Shown here: positions 32,425 through 45,146 of the stretch, piece after piece
Position numbering within the stretch: position 1 is the first letter of the stretch
Layout: each line of letters opens with the position of its first letter
Origin: Haberlea rhodopensis
Taxonomy: Eukaryota; Streptophyta; Magnoliopsida; Lamiales; Gesneriaceae
Direction: 5' to 3'
DNA: 64,000 bases
Assembly (NCBI GenBank): GCA_907163345.1
Contig: CAJQUN010000009.1
Span: 7,068,001 to 7,132,000, forward strand
Made by a program: the position numbers and the translations under genes
The notes under the pieces: generated by a model
The model's database searches: none
Told to the model about the DNA's origin: nothing
The model's input: the letters and a program-made list of their open reading frames with translations, nothing else

Positions 32425-35400
32425 ATGGGAACTGATATTAAAAGTCGGCATTTGGATATAAGCTATGACCAGTGGGTTGCACTCCCTGTATCTGCTGGGA
32501 GACCAGCTGCTCGATACAAGGTAGAGTTCATTTAAATAATTTAATCAAGTAAAATCTTCAAGTCCTACTCCGTTTTTGTATCACTTCTGGCTGATCTTTA
32601 TCTTTCATGTGACATGATCATATTGGAATAATACATTTTTCTATTCATTTCCTTTGTCTTTCTCGATCATGACTTTTTTTTAGCCAACACACAACGTGAA
32701 AAAATAGGATGAAAGGAACATTATTTTTTCTTGTATTAATTTGAACATTTACAGGAGATATACTAGAGTATACCATGGCCTAACCGCCAACCAACTTAGC
32801 AAGATATTAGGAACAGAAGAAAAGAATTCTAAAGGTTAGCAGATTGATAAAGAAATCTGTAACTTATCAGGATCAAATTGATTTATTATATTAATTAATT
32901 GGAATAAAATGAATAAAATGAATAAAAACTAAAAATTCCTAATAATTTACTTCCCTCCTCCACTTGATGCATATGTATCTGTCTTGCCCAACTTGCCAAC
33001 AAGAATTTCGAACCTAAACCTTGGTAGACCTTTGGTTCAGACTTCAACTGCTGCTGTTGGTAGCAAATTCAGATAACTTTGTTAAGAAGCTTCTCTTTGA
33101 TGAAATGCAGATCCATTTCAACATTTTCACATGATCATATTGAACATGATTCTTTGCGACATTGAATGCTATCTTGTTAGCACAAAAAAGAATTCACTGG
33201 GCACTCCAGTTTAACTTCAGTTCTCCAAGGATTTCCACACACATGAAATTTCCTCTCCATTGGGCTGTATATTTCATATGATACATTTTTTTGCATTTCA
33301 GCATGCTGCAATAGTAATAGAAGAAAAGTTATACATTGTGGGTGGAAGCCGCAATGGTAGAAACCTATCTGATTTCCAGGTATTGTTGATTTCACTTTAA
33401 CATTACTCACTATTTTTTTAAAACTTAGGGATTTTATTCTCTCTTTTGGAATTTTTAGGTTTTGGATCTTAAAGATTTGATTTGGTCCACCGTAAAACTA
33501 AAGACAGAAGCCAGTGATGTGAAAAATAAAGATGGTACCCTGTTGGAAGTTTTTCCAGCTATTTCTGGTCACAGTATGGTAAGATATAACTACAGATTTC
33601 CTGGAGTTGCTTCATTGTTATTTTTTTCTTTGATATCATTTGTCCCTGGTGTCTTCATTTTTGGCTGGGAAATATTACTGTGCCCTATTCAGGAGTTTCT
33701 ATTAACGGATGCATATAATTGCTTTGCTTGATTGGTGTCTACCCAATTATTTATCTTACAGATAAATTGGGAGAAAAAACTTTTTCTTTTGGCTGGTCTC
33801 TCGAAGAATGTTACTGACACAGTGGCAGGTTCGTTTATTCAACTTAGTTTGGCAGAAACATTTATTCAGTTGGATCCATCGTGATCCTTCTGATAGATGT
33901 ATATTTATTTTGGCACTAAAACTTCATTCTTATTGTCTATGATTTTGTTTCTCATGTAGTACGATTTATTGACCTTGAATTGTATAATTGCGGTGCTGTT
34001 GAGACCTTTGGAAATGTTCCGGTAATCAACTGATGTTTTGACTTGTGTTTTTCTATTCACAATTCTATTTGCATTTATTTAGTTTCATCCTTGTGAATTT
34101 TCAATGTCTTGGAAACAACAGGCTTTTGGATAAAAAAAAATGTTCACTTATGATATGTATTGGTTGTTCTTGTGGTATTTCTTTAGGTAGCTCGCAGTGG
34201 GCAATCTGTTAGTGTGTTTGGTTCTAAAGTTATCATGTTTGGTGGAGAAGACAGGAATAGGCGGCTTTTGAATGATGTTCATGTTCTTGACTTGGAGACG
34301 ATGACATGGAGTTCTGTTGAGACCACGTATGTTTCTCCCAAATTTCACAGTATGTAGTGCATTTCAAGTATGATTTTTTTACCATTTGTTTTACATTGAT
34401 AGGCAGACTCCTCCAACCCCCAGATTTGATCACACAGCTGCATTGTATGCTGAACGATACCTTTTTATTTATGGTGGATGCTCCCATTCCATCTTTGTCA
34501 ATGACCTCCATGTCCTGGATTTGGAAACAGTAAGCTTTCTCTCTTATAGATATCTTTTGATTCTTTTTAGCATATCAATGTGTTATTTCATCCATGATTA
34601 TGATGGCAGTGAAGTTTGTTTAAGCTTTACAGCTGGTGTTTCTCATGCTTGACTGCACAAGATCGAGTTGAGTCAAAAGAATTGCATATTTAAATTGACT
34701 CATAGCCAAGACGACTGAAGATTGGTTTTTTTTTTTTTTTCTGTTATGCTTTTCCGTCAAAATTATGCTATTTTAACCCATGACTCTGATGTATATTTGG
34801 TCAACACTAGATCGAAAATAAATATTTGAGTTATATGCTTTCCAGCCTACCTTAATCAACTGGGACTAAAGGCTTATTTGTTGTTATTCTTGTTATTGTT
34901 GTTGAGTGATGTGCTTTCAACATCCGTTTTTCTAGGGTTCTATCCACCATTTACATCTGTCATCATCATCATCATTTCCCCATGAAAGTGAATATTCTTG
35001 CATTCTCACATTAAAGGATCTCAATTATTGCCGGATCTGCTTATGCATTTTCTTTATTTGGCTCAGAGTTCTAGTTAGTTTGTCAATGAATAGTTTTTTC
35101 TATCTAGAGCAGAAGCATAGGAAATTTATTATTGTATATCCTTTATTCACTGAGCAGCTGTGTCATGTATTATATCTGTTGACTTTTGTCCAGTTTCACT
35201 ATTTTTCTTTAGAGAACAGTTTTATTGGATTAACATTCAATGCGGCATGAAATATTTTAACCCATACGAAGATGGACGAGGACCCTATTGTGGACAATAA
35301 GAAACGAAAATGAGGACATTTGTTACCAAAATGAAGGAAGTTTGCTCTTGAAATGTATTTTTTGAAGAACACTCTTTTCATTGATTATCTTCTTTGATCA

Positions 35401-38400
35401 TCTGATTAGTTGAAAGCGTAGTTTATACTCTTAGTGGCTCGATCATTCAGTTTTTTTGTATTTTCTTGTGCAGATGGAATGGTCCCAACCACAAATGCAG
35501 GGTGATATGGTGTCTGCTAGGGCAGGTCATGCTAGTGTTGCTGTAAATGGAAACTGGTATATCGTTGGTGGTGGAGATAATAGAAGTGGTGAGTGAGAAG
35601 CATTAATCGTGCAATTAACACTGTTATTTGTTTTTAGCATTTTCTCAACCTTGTAATTAGCATTTTCTCAACCTTGTTTTTGTAATATGGGATTAAACTC
35701 TTTATCGCTGGCAGGTGCCTCAGAAACTCTTGTGATAAATATGTCTAAGCTTGTTGTATCAGTGCTGACTAGTGTAAAAGGAAGAGATCCCCTAGCTAGC
35801 GAGGTTATTATGCTACCTATTATTTTTCCATACCATATCATTTTGATTTGAGCTAAAAACTGATTTTCCTGACGGGTGTAGATATGTGCTAAAAATAGGT
35901 CAGGGCTTTTATGCCATTTAAATGGGTATTTTATTTCATTGCCTACTTCATCCTGAAGAAACTTGAGTTTAAGACCCAGATGTTGTGTCTGACAGAATTC
36001 ATGAGCTATAGAGCCACATTATTTTGGGTGGCTTTAGTGAGGAGGTTTTTCTATTGGTTGTGAACTTGCTTTAGCTTTGAGGCATGTATATTTGCTGATT
36101 TAATTTTACGTTCAATGAATCACTGAATAGTGAATGTCGGACAAAGTCTTAGTTTTTTAGAACTCATATTGATGAATTATCATGTGATAAGTATAATCGA
36201 TTTCATCGTTTTTACTTGCAATGACATTGGTCCTGTTTAGGAATTGAATTTTTTTATGCATATTTTGGTCTTTGTTGGTTTGGGACCTTGTGGTAACTTA
36301 TGTCTTTAGATTAACTAAACCCTTGTGTTATTTTCTTTGTTTGGTTGATCTTTTCGTTACCAAATCCTGTGTTATGGTCAGTGAAAATAATATAAAGCAT
36401 TATGTACCTGTAACTGAAGATTTGTTTTAAAAGGAATGAAGCTAGGAAAGGATATCACACTTCTTTCCAATAATGTAGCTCAAAGACGTCAGATTTTAAT
36501 ATACAACTGATATCAATTGGTCTATGTTGAGCTTCCACTTTGACCTCTGATTATTTTAAGCATCTGAATATACCAGCAAATCACGTGCATGATGGCGATT
36601 ATCAAGAACTATAGCAGTTGAGAATCTATGACTAACCATAAATTGTTTACGACTGACTTTAATATATCTTTGTTGTTAATGTATCACGTGCATGCATTTT
36701 TCTCTGTACGGTAACTTGGAGAGTGATAGAATTGTGGGTTTTAATTGTCACATGCATGCATTTTTTTTCTCATCATCATGATATTATTAATTGTGTTTAA
36801 CCATAAATTGCGACTGACTTTAATATATCTTTGTTGTTAATGTATCACGTGCATGCATTTTTCTCTGTACGGTAACTTGGAGAGTGATAGAGTTGTGGGT
36901 TTTAATTGTCACATGCATGCATTTTTTTATTTTCTGATCATCACGATATTATTAATTGTGTTTCACATATTCTGTTTTGCTCAAAAGTGGGAGATTATAC
37001 TGTTTTAACAGGGAATCAGCATTTCTTCAGCATCATTAGGTGGCGAGAATTTCTTAGTAACATTTGGTGGCTACAATGGGAAGTACCACAATGAGGTATC
37101 ATTTGTATAATTTTTATGGTTATATCATAATTCGTGTGAGAAAGATGACAGTGAGCTTATTGCGCATGATTAATACGTGAAAGATTTGTTTATAGAACAC
37201 TAGATATCTTAGGTGCGTTTGAACCATTTTATTTGACTCATGAATTTGGAAGGACTCCAATAATTGTATATATGAAATTCCTTGTTTTCGATTAAAAAAT
37301 AATTTAAAATTGAAACTGAGAGATTTGAAAGCCATGCAGTTAAAACTACCAAAATAATAAGTGGATTTGCTCGAAGGATTTGAACTCTAAATTCACCAAA
37401 AGCTTACATCCAATCGCTCCCTTAAAGTAAGTGCCTTTTACGGGGCTTGTTGATGTTAATATGGATGATTCATAGAAGGATGCATCTTAATGATGTTATA
37501 GGATGCATGCCAATTAGGATTTATGACTGGAAATTCTCGTGTGTACGAAAGGGGAATATACCTCTAGCATGAAAATAATACACTTCTACTTAATTGTCTT
37601 GCCAGCTTTAATCTTAGGGGATAAAGTTTTTGGATTATTTGTCTTTTTTCCTAATAGGAGTTCCTTTTTTTTTTGCTTTTGGCTAATTAATATCAAATAT
37701 TTTATATTTTACTGATTTTATGGGTATTATCTCTTAATAACATTTAGAAGATGAAGAGATAAAGGTAGAATATATTTGAGTTCAGCCATCTGACTTTCCT
37801 TTTCCCTTTATTCAAATTTGAAGATAAAGGATCAATTATTTGTTGGTTCTCCGAATTTTGATGAAATCAAATTTTGTCAACTTAAATGGGAGTTCAATAT
37901 TACATTTTCTTTTGGTGTGGGGAGATGTGAAGTTGATCGGACCGATATTGACATACCTGCAAATAATACATGTAATGTTTTATGGAAGCGAAGAGGCATT
38001 TTTTGGCTTGAACTTGCCAGATTCATTATGATACTGAGAATATTTATGTGTGAAATCTCAATCAAAAGAATATTCCAATTTTTTATGCCTCCACTCCTAA
38101 AGCATTTCATAACAACGATGAGGAATATTTTCACACAGAAATGTGAAATTCATTGACCATGCACACTTTAATAGAGATTATACTAGTCTCTCACCATTTA
38201 ATCTGCTGCAATCTCTATTTATTTATATCAATAGCAAGAGAGGTGATGTTTATTGGAATCATTCAGATATAGTCACAAGTCATTGTCTATTTATAACTGT
38301 TGGAGATAATAATAATTTTATGTTATTGTTATCTTTATCTTTATCTTTAGAGATAGGTTTAGGATTAGATTGAGTTTAAAAAATCCGAAGAGTCATTATA

Positions 38401-40082
38401 GCGTATGTTTTCTCTAATTCTGGTTGTATAAATATACCCAAAATTTCATTCAATGTAATGTAGAAAATCTGAAACCCATCTTGGGATTTCTCCAAATTCT
38501 CTGTTTGTAACAATTGTGATGGCATAACAACCGTTTGACCAGCTCTGACCCATTCAGTAATTGATTCCATATGAGACCTTTGTAATCTTAAACATATCTA
38601 TATATGGTTAATGTATTTTGGTTTGGCTTTGTTCATTTTCATTTACACTATGCTCTCTAATCTTCATTGTTATTAGTTCTGCGTATGATCATTAATTTTT
38701 AAAATTTATTGTACTTCGATTCTCTGGAAACATATGCTCCTGAATATGGATAAATGGCTTTCATTATCAAACTTCTCTCTCTCTGTCTTATGTTTTCTTC
38801 CAAAACTGCTCTATTTGAGTGAACATTATTCTGTTGAAACGATTTTATTTTCATCTACTTGAAACCAACGACCTAACCTTATTTTCTTGTACGAGATGAT
38901 AGCAGATGCTTTATTGGTTCATCTTTGAACATAGAAGTTGAAATGGCTTGCTTGCATTGAACATTAAAAGAAATCTATGATGCGATATGCTGATCTTGCA
39001 ATACAAATATATCAGTAAATATGAATGGGCCCAGTCAAAATTTCTTTGATGTAAGCACAATTCCTTCGGTACTGTTTTGATAGAGCTCCAGCTTCATATT
39101 TTTTATCCTGCTGATATTGTCTTTATTTTGGTGCATACTTTCTACTTTTGTTTTTTTCTATTTTTTTAAAGTTTTGCATTTCACTGTGTACCATTTGTCT
39201 TTCTCTCGCTTCCCCTTTCTTCCAGATGTAGGTAAACCTTAAACCCATCAATATGGTTTCTGCATATTTAGGTATTTGTCATGAGGCCCAAACCAAGGTA
39301 TGCCTTACAGGCCAAGATATTGCAATCGCCAGCTGCGGCAGCAACAGCAGCTTCTGTTACTGCTGCATATGCCTTGGCAAAAGCTGAAATATTAGATTTA
39401 ACTGAAAGAAAAGATTCAAAGGACAGGATGATCCCAGTTGACACCTCTCAGAAGGATCTCTCAGTTGAAATTAATTCAATTAGAGAAGAAAAAAAGATGT
39501 TAGAGTCATCAATAATGGAGGCTACCACAGAAAACTCTGCTCTGAAGGCAAAGATTGAAGAAACAGGTGGATATTATACTGAGCTGTCCAAGGTTGGCTG
39601 ACATAATGTATTGGTATCTTTGTCATACTATCGGGCATGGATAGTCACAAATCTTATCATCCTCATGAACTGGTTGCAGGAGTTGCAGTCATTGAAAGGA
39701 CAACTTGTAGCTGAGAGATCAAGATGCGTGAAACTCGAGGTCCTAACCCTTTTTTCCACTTTATCTATTTCTCCCTTTTAGATGTTCTTTACTTCTTCTT
39801 TCCAGGCTTAGGTTGGGTTATGTTTTTATTGAGAAGTTGCAAATGCATTACTATACAACGCCCTGCTAATTTTTTAGCCGGTGTTTGATATCTGTCCCTG
39901 TATTTTTGCTTTATCAGGCACAAATAGGAGAACTACAGAAGATGCTTCAGTCAATGCCATCATTAGAAGAAGAGGTTCAGACACTGAGGACAGAGAAGTC
40001 TATATTTGAACGTGATATGGAACTTGCTACATTTGACCAGAGGCAAAGATCTAGTGGAATTTGGAGGTGGGTTGCTGGTTAA
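32425..40082 (+). CDS. Kelch-repeat protein with C-terminal coiled coil (ACBP4/5-related, no ACB domain)
   Basis: Thirteen coding exons: 32425-32520, 33302-33379, 33459-33578, 33762-33828, 33960-34021, 34187-34326, 34403-34529, 35474-35588, 35715-35803, 37012-37095, 39272-39592, 39680-39739 and 39918-40082. All are GT-AG and the frame is open for 507 aa. Residues about 15-330 form kelch blades with the usual GG and Y...W signatures: IVGGSRNG, IMFGGEDRN with LNDVHVLDLETMTW, FIYGGC with VNDLHVLDLET, IVGGGDN, and VTFGGYNGKYHNE. Residues about 365-490 are rich in Glu, Lys, Leu and heptad-like, a probable coiled coil, and the protein ends GIWRWVAG. This layout matches the C-terminal part of plant ACBP4/5, but the acyl-CoA-binding domain is absent. 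I recall Arabidopsis At5g04420 as the likely counterpart. Its biochemical role is unknown; protein-protein scaffolding is inference. Introns 9 and 10 carry a tandem duplication and LTR-like DNA. Confidence 0.88.
36633..36965 (+). repeat. Tandem duplication in kelch intron 9
   Basis: Two adjacent copies of about 165 bases begin TAACCATAAATTG (36633 and 36798). Both contain ATCACGTGCATGCATTTTTC and GTACGGTAACTTGGAGAGTG, and differ by a few substitutions and small indels. Each copy has CACGTG and paired CATGCATG motifs. The second copy ends about 45 bases before the exon 10 acceptor. Confidence 0.85.
38298..38512 (+). repeat. Possible solo LTR in kelch intron 10
   Basis: The stretch starts TGTTGGAGATAATAA, contains TTATCTTTATCTTTATC and a TATA-like GTATAAATATACC followed by ATTCAATGTAATG, and ends CTGTTTGTAACA. 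This is the usual anatomy of a short Copia LTR with TG...CA ends. No primer-binding site or second LTR adjoins it, and flanking 5-mers do not match, so the solo-LTR reading is tentative. Confidence 0.4.
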
Positions 40083-41804
40083 ACATGTTCCCTGGAAGCA
40101 CTGAGGTTTCCAAGGTTAGTAGGTATCTTTCTCTCCAAGAGACTGGATATAGCGAGTCAGTCGGGCTCAGTCGGCTGCCATTGCATGTACTTGGGTCAGT
40201 ATATTGCCAGAGTGAATTTTGAAGTCAATTATGCTGGTGTATCATCTTTTGTTTGTGTAGATACATACAGAAAGTTCTTTTCTATTTTCTTCACCTCATC
40301 GTTTTATTCATTTGCTCGTTTTTTTTAAATTATTTTTTATGAGTATATTCTTTTGCATTTTCATGTGAACATAAATAATTCTAAATATTCAAATATATTT
40401 CTTTTGTATTATTACGAGATCATTGGCAATTTTCAAGAACATAATTGTTCAAATAAGCTTCTATGATTACATTCGGTACTTCAATGGGAAAATAATTGTT
40501 GCATATTTTTAGCTTTTTGGCTGACGAAATCTATGGTAGATTTTTTTGCTATTGTTGCAGTTCTTGAGTGCTGCTTTTGCATACACTGGCAAAAGTTTTA
40601 TGATACTTCAGAACAATTACCCTAGGTTGGCATTCTTGAAATATTTACCTTTGAATACCCAAAAAATAAAATGAAGTTTTGAGGTTTGAAAATTTCTGAA
40701 ATCCGGTTTAGCCGAACTTACTTCACTTGGCCAGTGAAAATACTCACAGATAATTGAAGTCCTTACTTCCCATGGAGAAGTTGCCATAGGCGCCTATGAG
40801 TGAATCTTTTAACCGACAATGCAAAAATAAATGATATTTTGGTGGCCTTTCTTGTTCACGATTTCTTGTTTTATTTGAAATAAAATAATTTGACTTCCGA
40901 AGAAAGTGGTTTGTGCTTCCTTTGAGATTCATTTGTACAGAGAGTCACGAAAAATATGAGGAGTCTAATCGTATTCCTATGCTAACATGATTTATTTTGT
41001 GTTTGTTTGGGTTGTAGGGTGGTTGAACCTTATAATTTGAGCACATCACAATGGCATGTTGGTTTCACCTCACATGGTTTTATTGAGAAAGATATCTTTA
41101 ATTTTTATTTTCTTTTTGGTTGATGGTTAAAAGATACGATCATGTTTACATGCATGGATAGTGTTTGGGTTGAGTGAAAGGGCAACCAGGCACTACTGAT
41201 GTTAATCTTTAATTTTTTTTATTGCATTGCGTTGTCTTGGAGCTTTGATTTTTGAAAAGCTATGGCTTTGACAGTGGCTGGCAATGGATCCAACCAGGAT
41301 TAGTTCCTAGTTTCACATGTTTATTGGACAATCTTTTGGGAAGAGATTGTTGGGGGTTACGATGACATTTGCTCGTGTGGTGAAGGCATGAAGTTTAGTT
41401 GAACTGAAATATGATCGTAGTTGCTAATATGAAGGTTATGACCTACGTTACTGATAGATCTGTTTTGTGGTTGAGGTATGGGCGTCTCTGGGAATTCATA
41501 ATGGTGTGTAATCTGAGGAGGTAATGCCTTCAGTCTGCGGATTTATCTGGGGCACCAAAGGACAACATGGGTGATAAGGATTCTTTTAAAAGCTTAAAGT
41601 AAGCACATGTATTATTCACTTGTTGGGCAAGTACTGGCAGACAAAACACAACAATTCTACTTCAAGATGAACATCCTATTTTATCCCATCCTCGACTTCA
41701 AAATGCTTCTAGTCATCGCTTACCCAGCGGCATCGCCAATTATGTCCTTTTTGACCATATAATAGGTAGAAATAGGGGTGTAATGTAAGACTTGACGTAA
41801 TTTA
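40083..41804. other. Intergenic region between convergent genes
   Basis: Contains the 3' UTR of the kelch gene at the left and that of the ligase-like gene (minus strand) at the right. No further gene or clear repeat is visible, and the short frame at 40744-40932 has no recognisable domain. The two genes converge, about 1.7 kb apart. Confidence 0.5.
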
Positions 41805-43888
41805 TCATAATTTGGAGATCACATGCTGTTTGCTTTGCAATACCAATTGCCTCCGCAATATTTTACCCGCTGCAGACCTTGGTATGGCATTGACGAAGTT
41901 CACTCTCCTGATATTCTTGTATGGTGCTACCTGGAAAATTTGCTTATGAACTTTTTGTTAAACAAGTGCTACCTGGTTAGCAATATTTTTTTTTATCACC
42001 ACCTGAAACAATTGCCAGGGATGTCGCCCATACCTGGTTAGCAACAAATTGGATGACCTGATTTTCTGTAAGCTCCACTCCGGCTGCTCTCACTGTGTAT
42101 GCTACAGGAATTTGTCCTGCTTCTTCGTCCTCAAGTCTGCAGCATTTTGATTCCACGTCTAAACATATTAGTTCCGCACACAAGTTTGGAATTAATATTA
42201 TGCTTGTGTTTTGTGCACGTGCTTTGTGTCTGTAAATGCTTTTGTGTGTGCTTGCATGCGTTTCTGGTTTGTTGATTGTGGTATTGAAGTAAGAAGACAG
42301 GGAAAGGAAACAAACGGTATGACGGCTGCATCAGTTATATGGGGATGAGCTGTTAATATTGCCTCCAACTCTGCTGGAGCCACCTGCGTTTTGCATGATT
42401 TAAGGAAAAGTCAATATAAGATCCGTCCTTCAAACTATGAACTTTAGATGCCAAAATTCTTTTGTGTGATACCTGGTAACCGTTGTGCTTTATCAATTCT
42501 TTTATCCGGTCAACTATGTAAATGTACCCCTCCTCATCAAAGTAACAAAGGTCGCCAGTTTTAAGCCACCCGTCCGAATCAAGCGTTGCAGCAGTTGCCT
42601 CCTCATTTCCCAAATACTCTTTCATCACAGTTGGACTTTTCAGCCAGAGTTCTCCTTCATTATTTGGTGGCAAAGCAAATCCAGTCTCTAAATCAACCAC
42701 CTTAGCACTAAAGCATGGAGCTAATCTTGCTGATGAAGCTGGACGTAACTTCGCATCTCCATGAGACTCGAAGAAAGTACCAGCACCGCAACTCTCAGTC
42801 AACCCATAGCCTTGCCTCAGCTCAACCCATGGAAACTTCTCTCGGAATCTATCCGCCACCTCTTTGCTCAATGGTGCTGCTCCTGAGCCCACTCGTCTCA
42901 AAGGCGACAAGTCATATCCTCCCCCGTTATACTTCACCAGCCCAAGTATCACCGGAGGAACTGCAGGTATGTTGCTCACCTTATGATTTTGAATAGCTTC
43001 AAGCATGCCTTGAAAATCAAATCTTTGCATTACCACAGTGGTAATACCCGAACAAAGTAATCCTAGCCCAAAAAATGCTAGACCGTAGATATGAAACATG
43101 GGTATGAAGCATAGGAACACATCATCTTGCGCCTTTGATACATCCACAGACCATTTAAGCAGTGTCATGACGGATATAAAGTTATAATGGGTTAGTACAA
43201 CGCCTTTACTAGTTCCTGTAGTCCCCGAAGAATATAGTATTGCTGCAGTATCTGTTTGAGTCAGCTTCTCTTCTGGAATTTCCAATGGTTCACATTTCTC
43301 GATCAACTCTTCCACTGAAAGTTGGTCATATTCTTTACTTCGTGACGTAAGGAGAAAAGGCACTCCAGTTGGGTGTAACTTTCTAATCTCTTCTGGGGCA
43401 GAAATGGCAAGTTTAGCGCCTGAATCGTGTACCTGCTTCGCTATTTCTGTCGCAGTATTGAGCGGATTAGCAGTTGTTATCACTGCTCCAATGGAAAGTA
43501 TTGCAAGACAAATTGTCGGATACATGAGGGAATTTGGTGATAAGATGAATACCACGTCACCCTTCCTTACCCCGAGTCCATGATACAATCCAGCAGCAAG
43601 TACGGTAATTGATCGGTGGAGTTGAGCGTAGGTGACCCTTCGGTTAGTCGAGGAGTCGATGAGAGCCACTCGGGTCTCAGCTTGATCAGATGCGGGGAAC
43701 CGTGATAGAACATATGTGGCCGTGTCAAGGTTAGGCTGAGCAGGGATCTGCTGCTGTTCACTGAGACGGACAAGAGAATGGTAGATCCCTGTCTGTGGAT
43801 CATAACCGCTTTTTCTGTCTATCGTTTTCGTTTTCGTCATCGATTCTTCAATGATCGCCATTCCCATCCACCTTTCTTCACCCTGCAT
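41805..43888 (-). CDS. 4-coumarate-CoA ligase-like enzyme with peroxisomal signal
   Basis: Minus-strand exons: 43888-42473, 42383-42316, 42136-42034 and 41930-41805; GT-AG introns; 1713 nt, 570 aa from the first Met (starts at residues 8, 10 and 17 are also possible; the first is not proven). Adenylate-forming signatures in order: SSGTTGTSKGV at 220-230 (P-loop), PMFHIYGL at 263-270, QGYGLTES at 359-366, TGD at 444-446, DRIKELIKHNGYQ at 460-472, and AGKIL with catalytic Lys about 552. The protein ends ISKL; SKL is a PTS1 signal, so import into peroxisomes is expected. The family makes acyl-CoA thioesters through an acyl-AMP intermediate. Peroxisomal relatives such as OPCL1 act on jasmonate precursors or cinnamate-type acids. 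The substrate cannot be told from sequence. Intron 3 repeats the donor-edge sequence TTGCTAACCAGGTA about 50 bases downstream. Confidence 0.92.
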
Positions 43889-44774
43889 GTTTAGGGTATA
43901 ATATTCGATGGTTTCTATTCTATATATACATATATATAATGAATGATTTCTGTTCTGTAATGATTTGTCCTTGTTGTCAACTCCATAGGTTTGAAGGATG
44001 GTTGCCGGCTGGTAACGTCAAGGCGATTTAGTAGATGGAATCAAATTTACATATATTCCTTACAACTTTGTGTTCCTCAATCAAAGGACAAACCGTGCAC
44101 CAGTTTGTGTTTGGATTTTCTTACAATATTCACCTCTCTTAAACTATTAGTTATTCCACTTGCTCAATAATTTTTTTCACAAAATTAAGCTAACCAATAA
44201 AAATAAACTAGTAATATAAGATAACTAATGGTACTATTGCGGGATCAAATTTATGCATTTGAATAAAAAGTATTCGAAATTACATCGAATTTATTTTAAT
44301 ATATGTTAAATATTGATATTTTGCAATTATATAGATATGTTATCCAATTATTTTGATTACAAGTATCTGATTAATTATATTGATATTGAGGAATTGTCAT
44401 AATTCATATTTCAATGAAAAGAGCGATGCAGAGTTTGAGGAGTTCAATGGGTTTATATAATAGTTAAAGGGGGCAAAATGTAATTGGCCGCCCTAAGGGG
44501 TATGAATTATGACCTGGCTTGCAATCTATTATTTAGTATTATTATTTATTTTTATAAATCGTCTATTTTTTAGACGCAAATTCAATGTATTCGTAACTTA
44601 TTTAAATTTAATCTCATTATTATGTCATACATTTATTTTAAATAATTATATTACCAATTACTAAAATTTAAATATTATTATATCATATTTTAAAAAATAA
44701 TAATAAACATATAGAAGCAGTACTTGTGCCATTAATATATGATACATAGACACTCTTGAAAAATATTTCATGCA
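43889..44774 (-). promoter_or_regulatory. Upstream region of the ligase-like gene
   Basis: A TATA-rich block (TATATATATGTATATATAG on the minus strand, about 43919-43938) lies 30-50 bases above the first ATG, the usual place for a plant core promoter if the leader is short or translation begins at a later Met. Further right the sequence is AT-rich intergenic DNA without visible genes. Confidence 0.4.
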
Positions 44775-45115
44775 GTGTTGGATACTTCTAGGACACCGAC
44801 ATGCCTAGAACTTCTAATGTGGCATGTCATTTAAAAAAAAAAAGTGTACTCATGTCAGATGTGCACATGAATATGGCTGAGGGGCGTGTCCAACAAGAAA
44901 ATGATAATTTTAGGGGTTAATTGTACAATTTAAAAATATTTTGGCTAACACAAAATTTGGACTTGCTTGCTAAACTTTATGTTAATTGATCTAATATACA
45001 TTTACTGTAATATGAGTGATGCTATGATAATTTCAGTGATATGTATTTATTTATCACGCTTCTTGAATTTGGTAAAAAATATTTTTGGTGTTATTTTTAT
45101 TTAGAGACATGCTTT
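44775..45115 (+). repeat. GTGTCCGACAC-type dispersed repeat, copy C (partial)
   Basis: It starts GTGTTGGATACTTCTAGGACA and follows copies A and B through GGGTTAATTGTACAATTTAAAA, TTGGCTAACACAAAATTTGG and TTTATGTTAATTGA..., then stops after the first tandem unit. It is more diverged than A and B are from each other. Confidence 0.55.
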
Positions 45116-45146
45116 TACTTTAAGCCAATTTTGATCAAGAAGTCCC

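Noticed and set aside
36633..36965. Repeated short direct repeats as a CRISPR-like array
   Set aside because: Only two long tandem copies with no spacers, inside a plant intron; this is a simple duplication.
37818..38156. A 112-codon frame in kelch intron 10 as a nested gene
   Set aside because: AT-rich, overlapped by another frame on the opposite strand, no domain, and close to LTR-like DNA.
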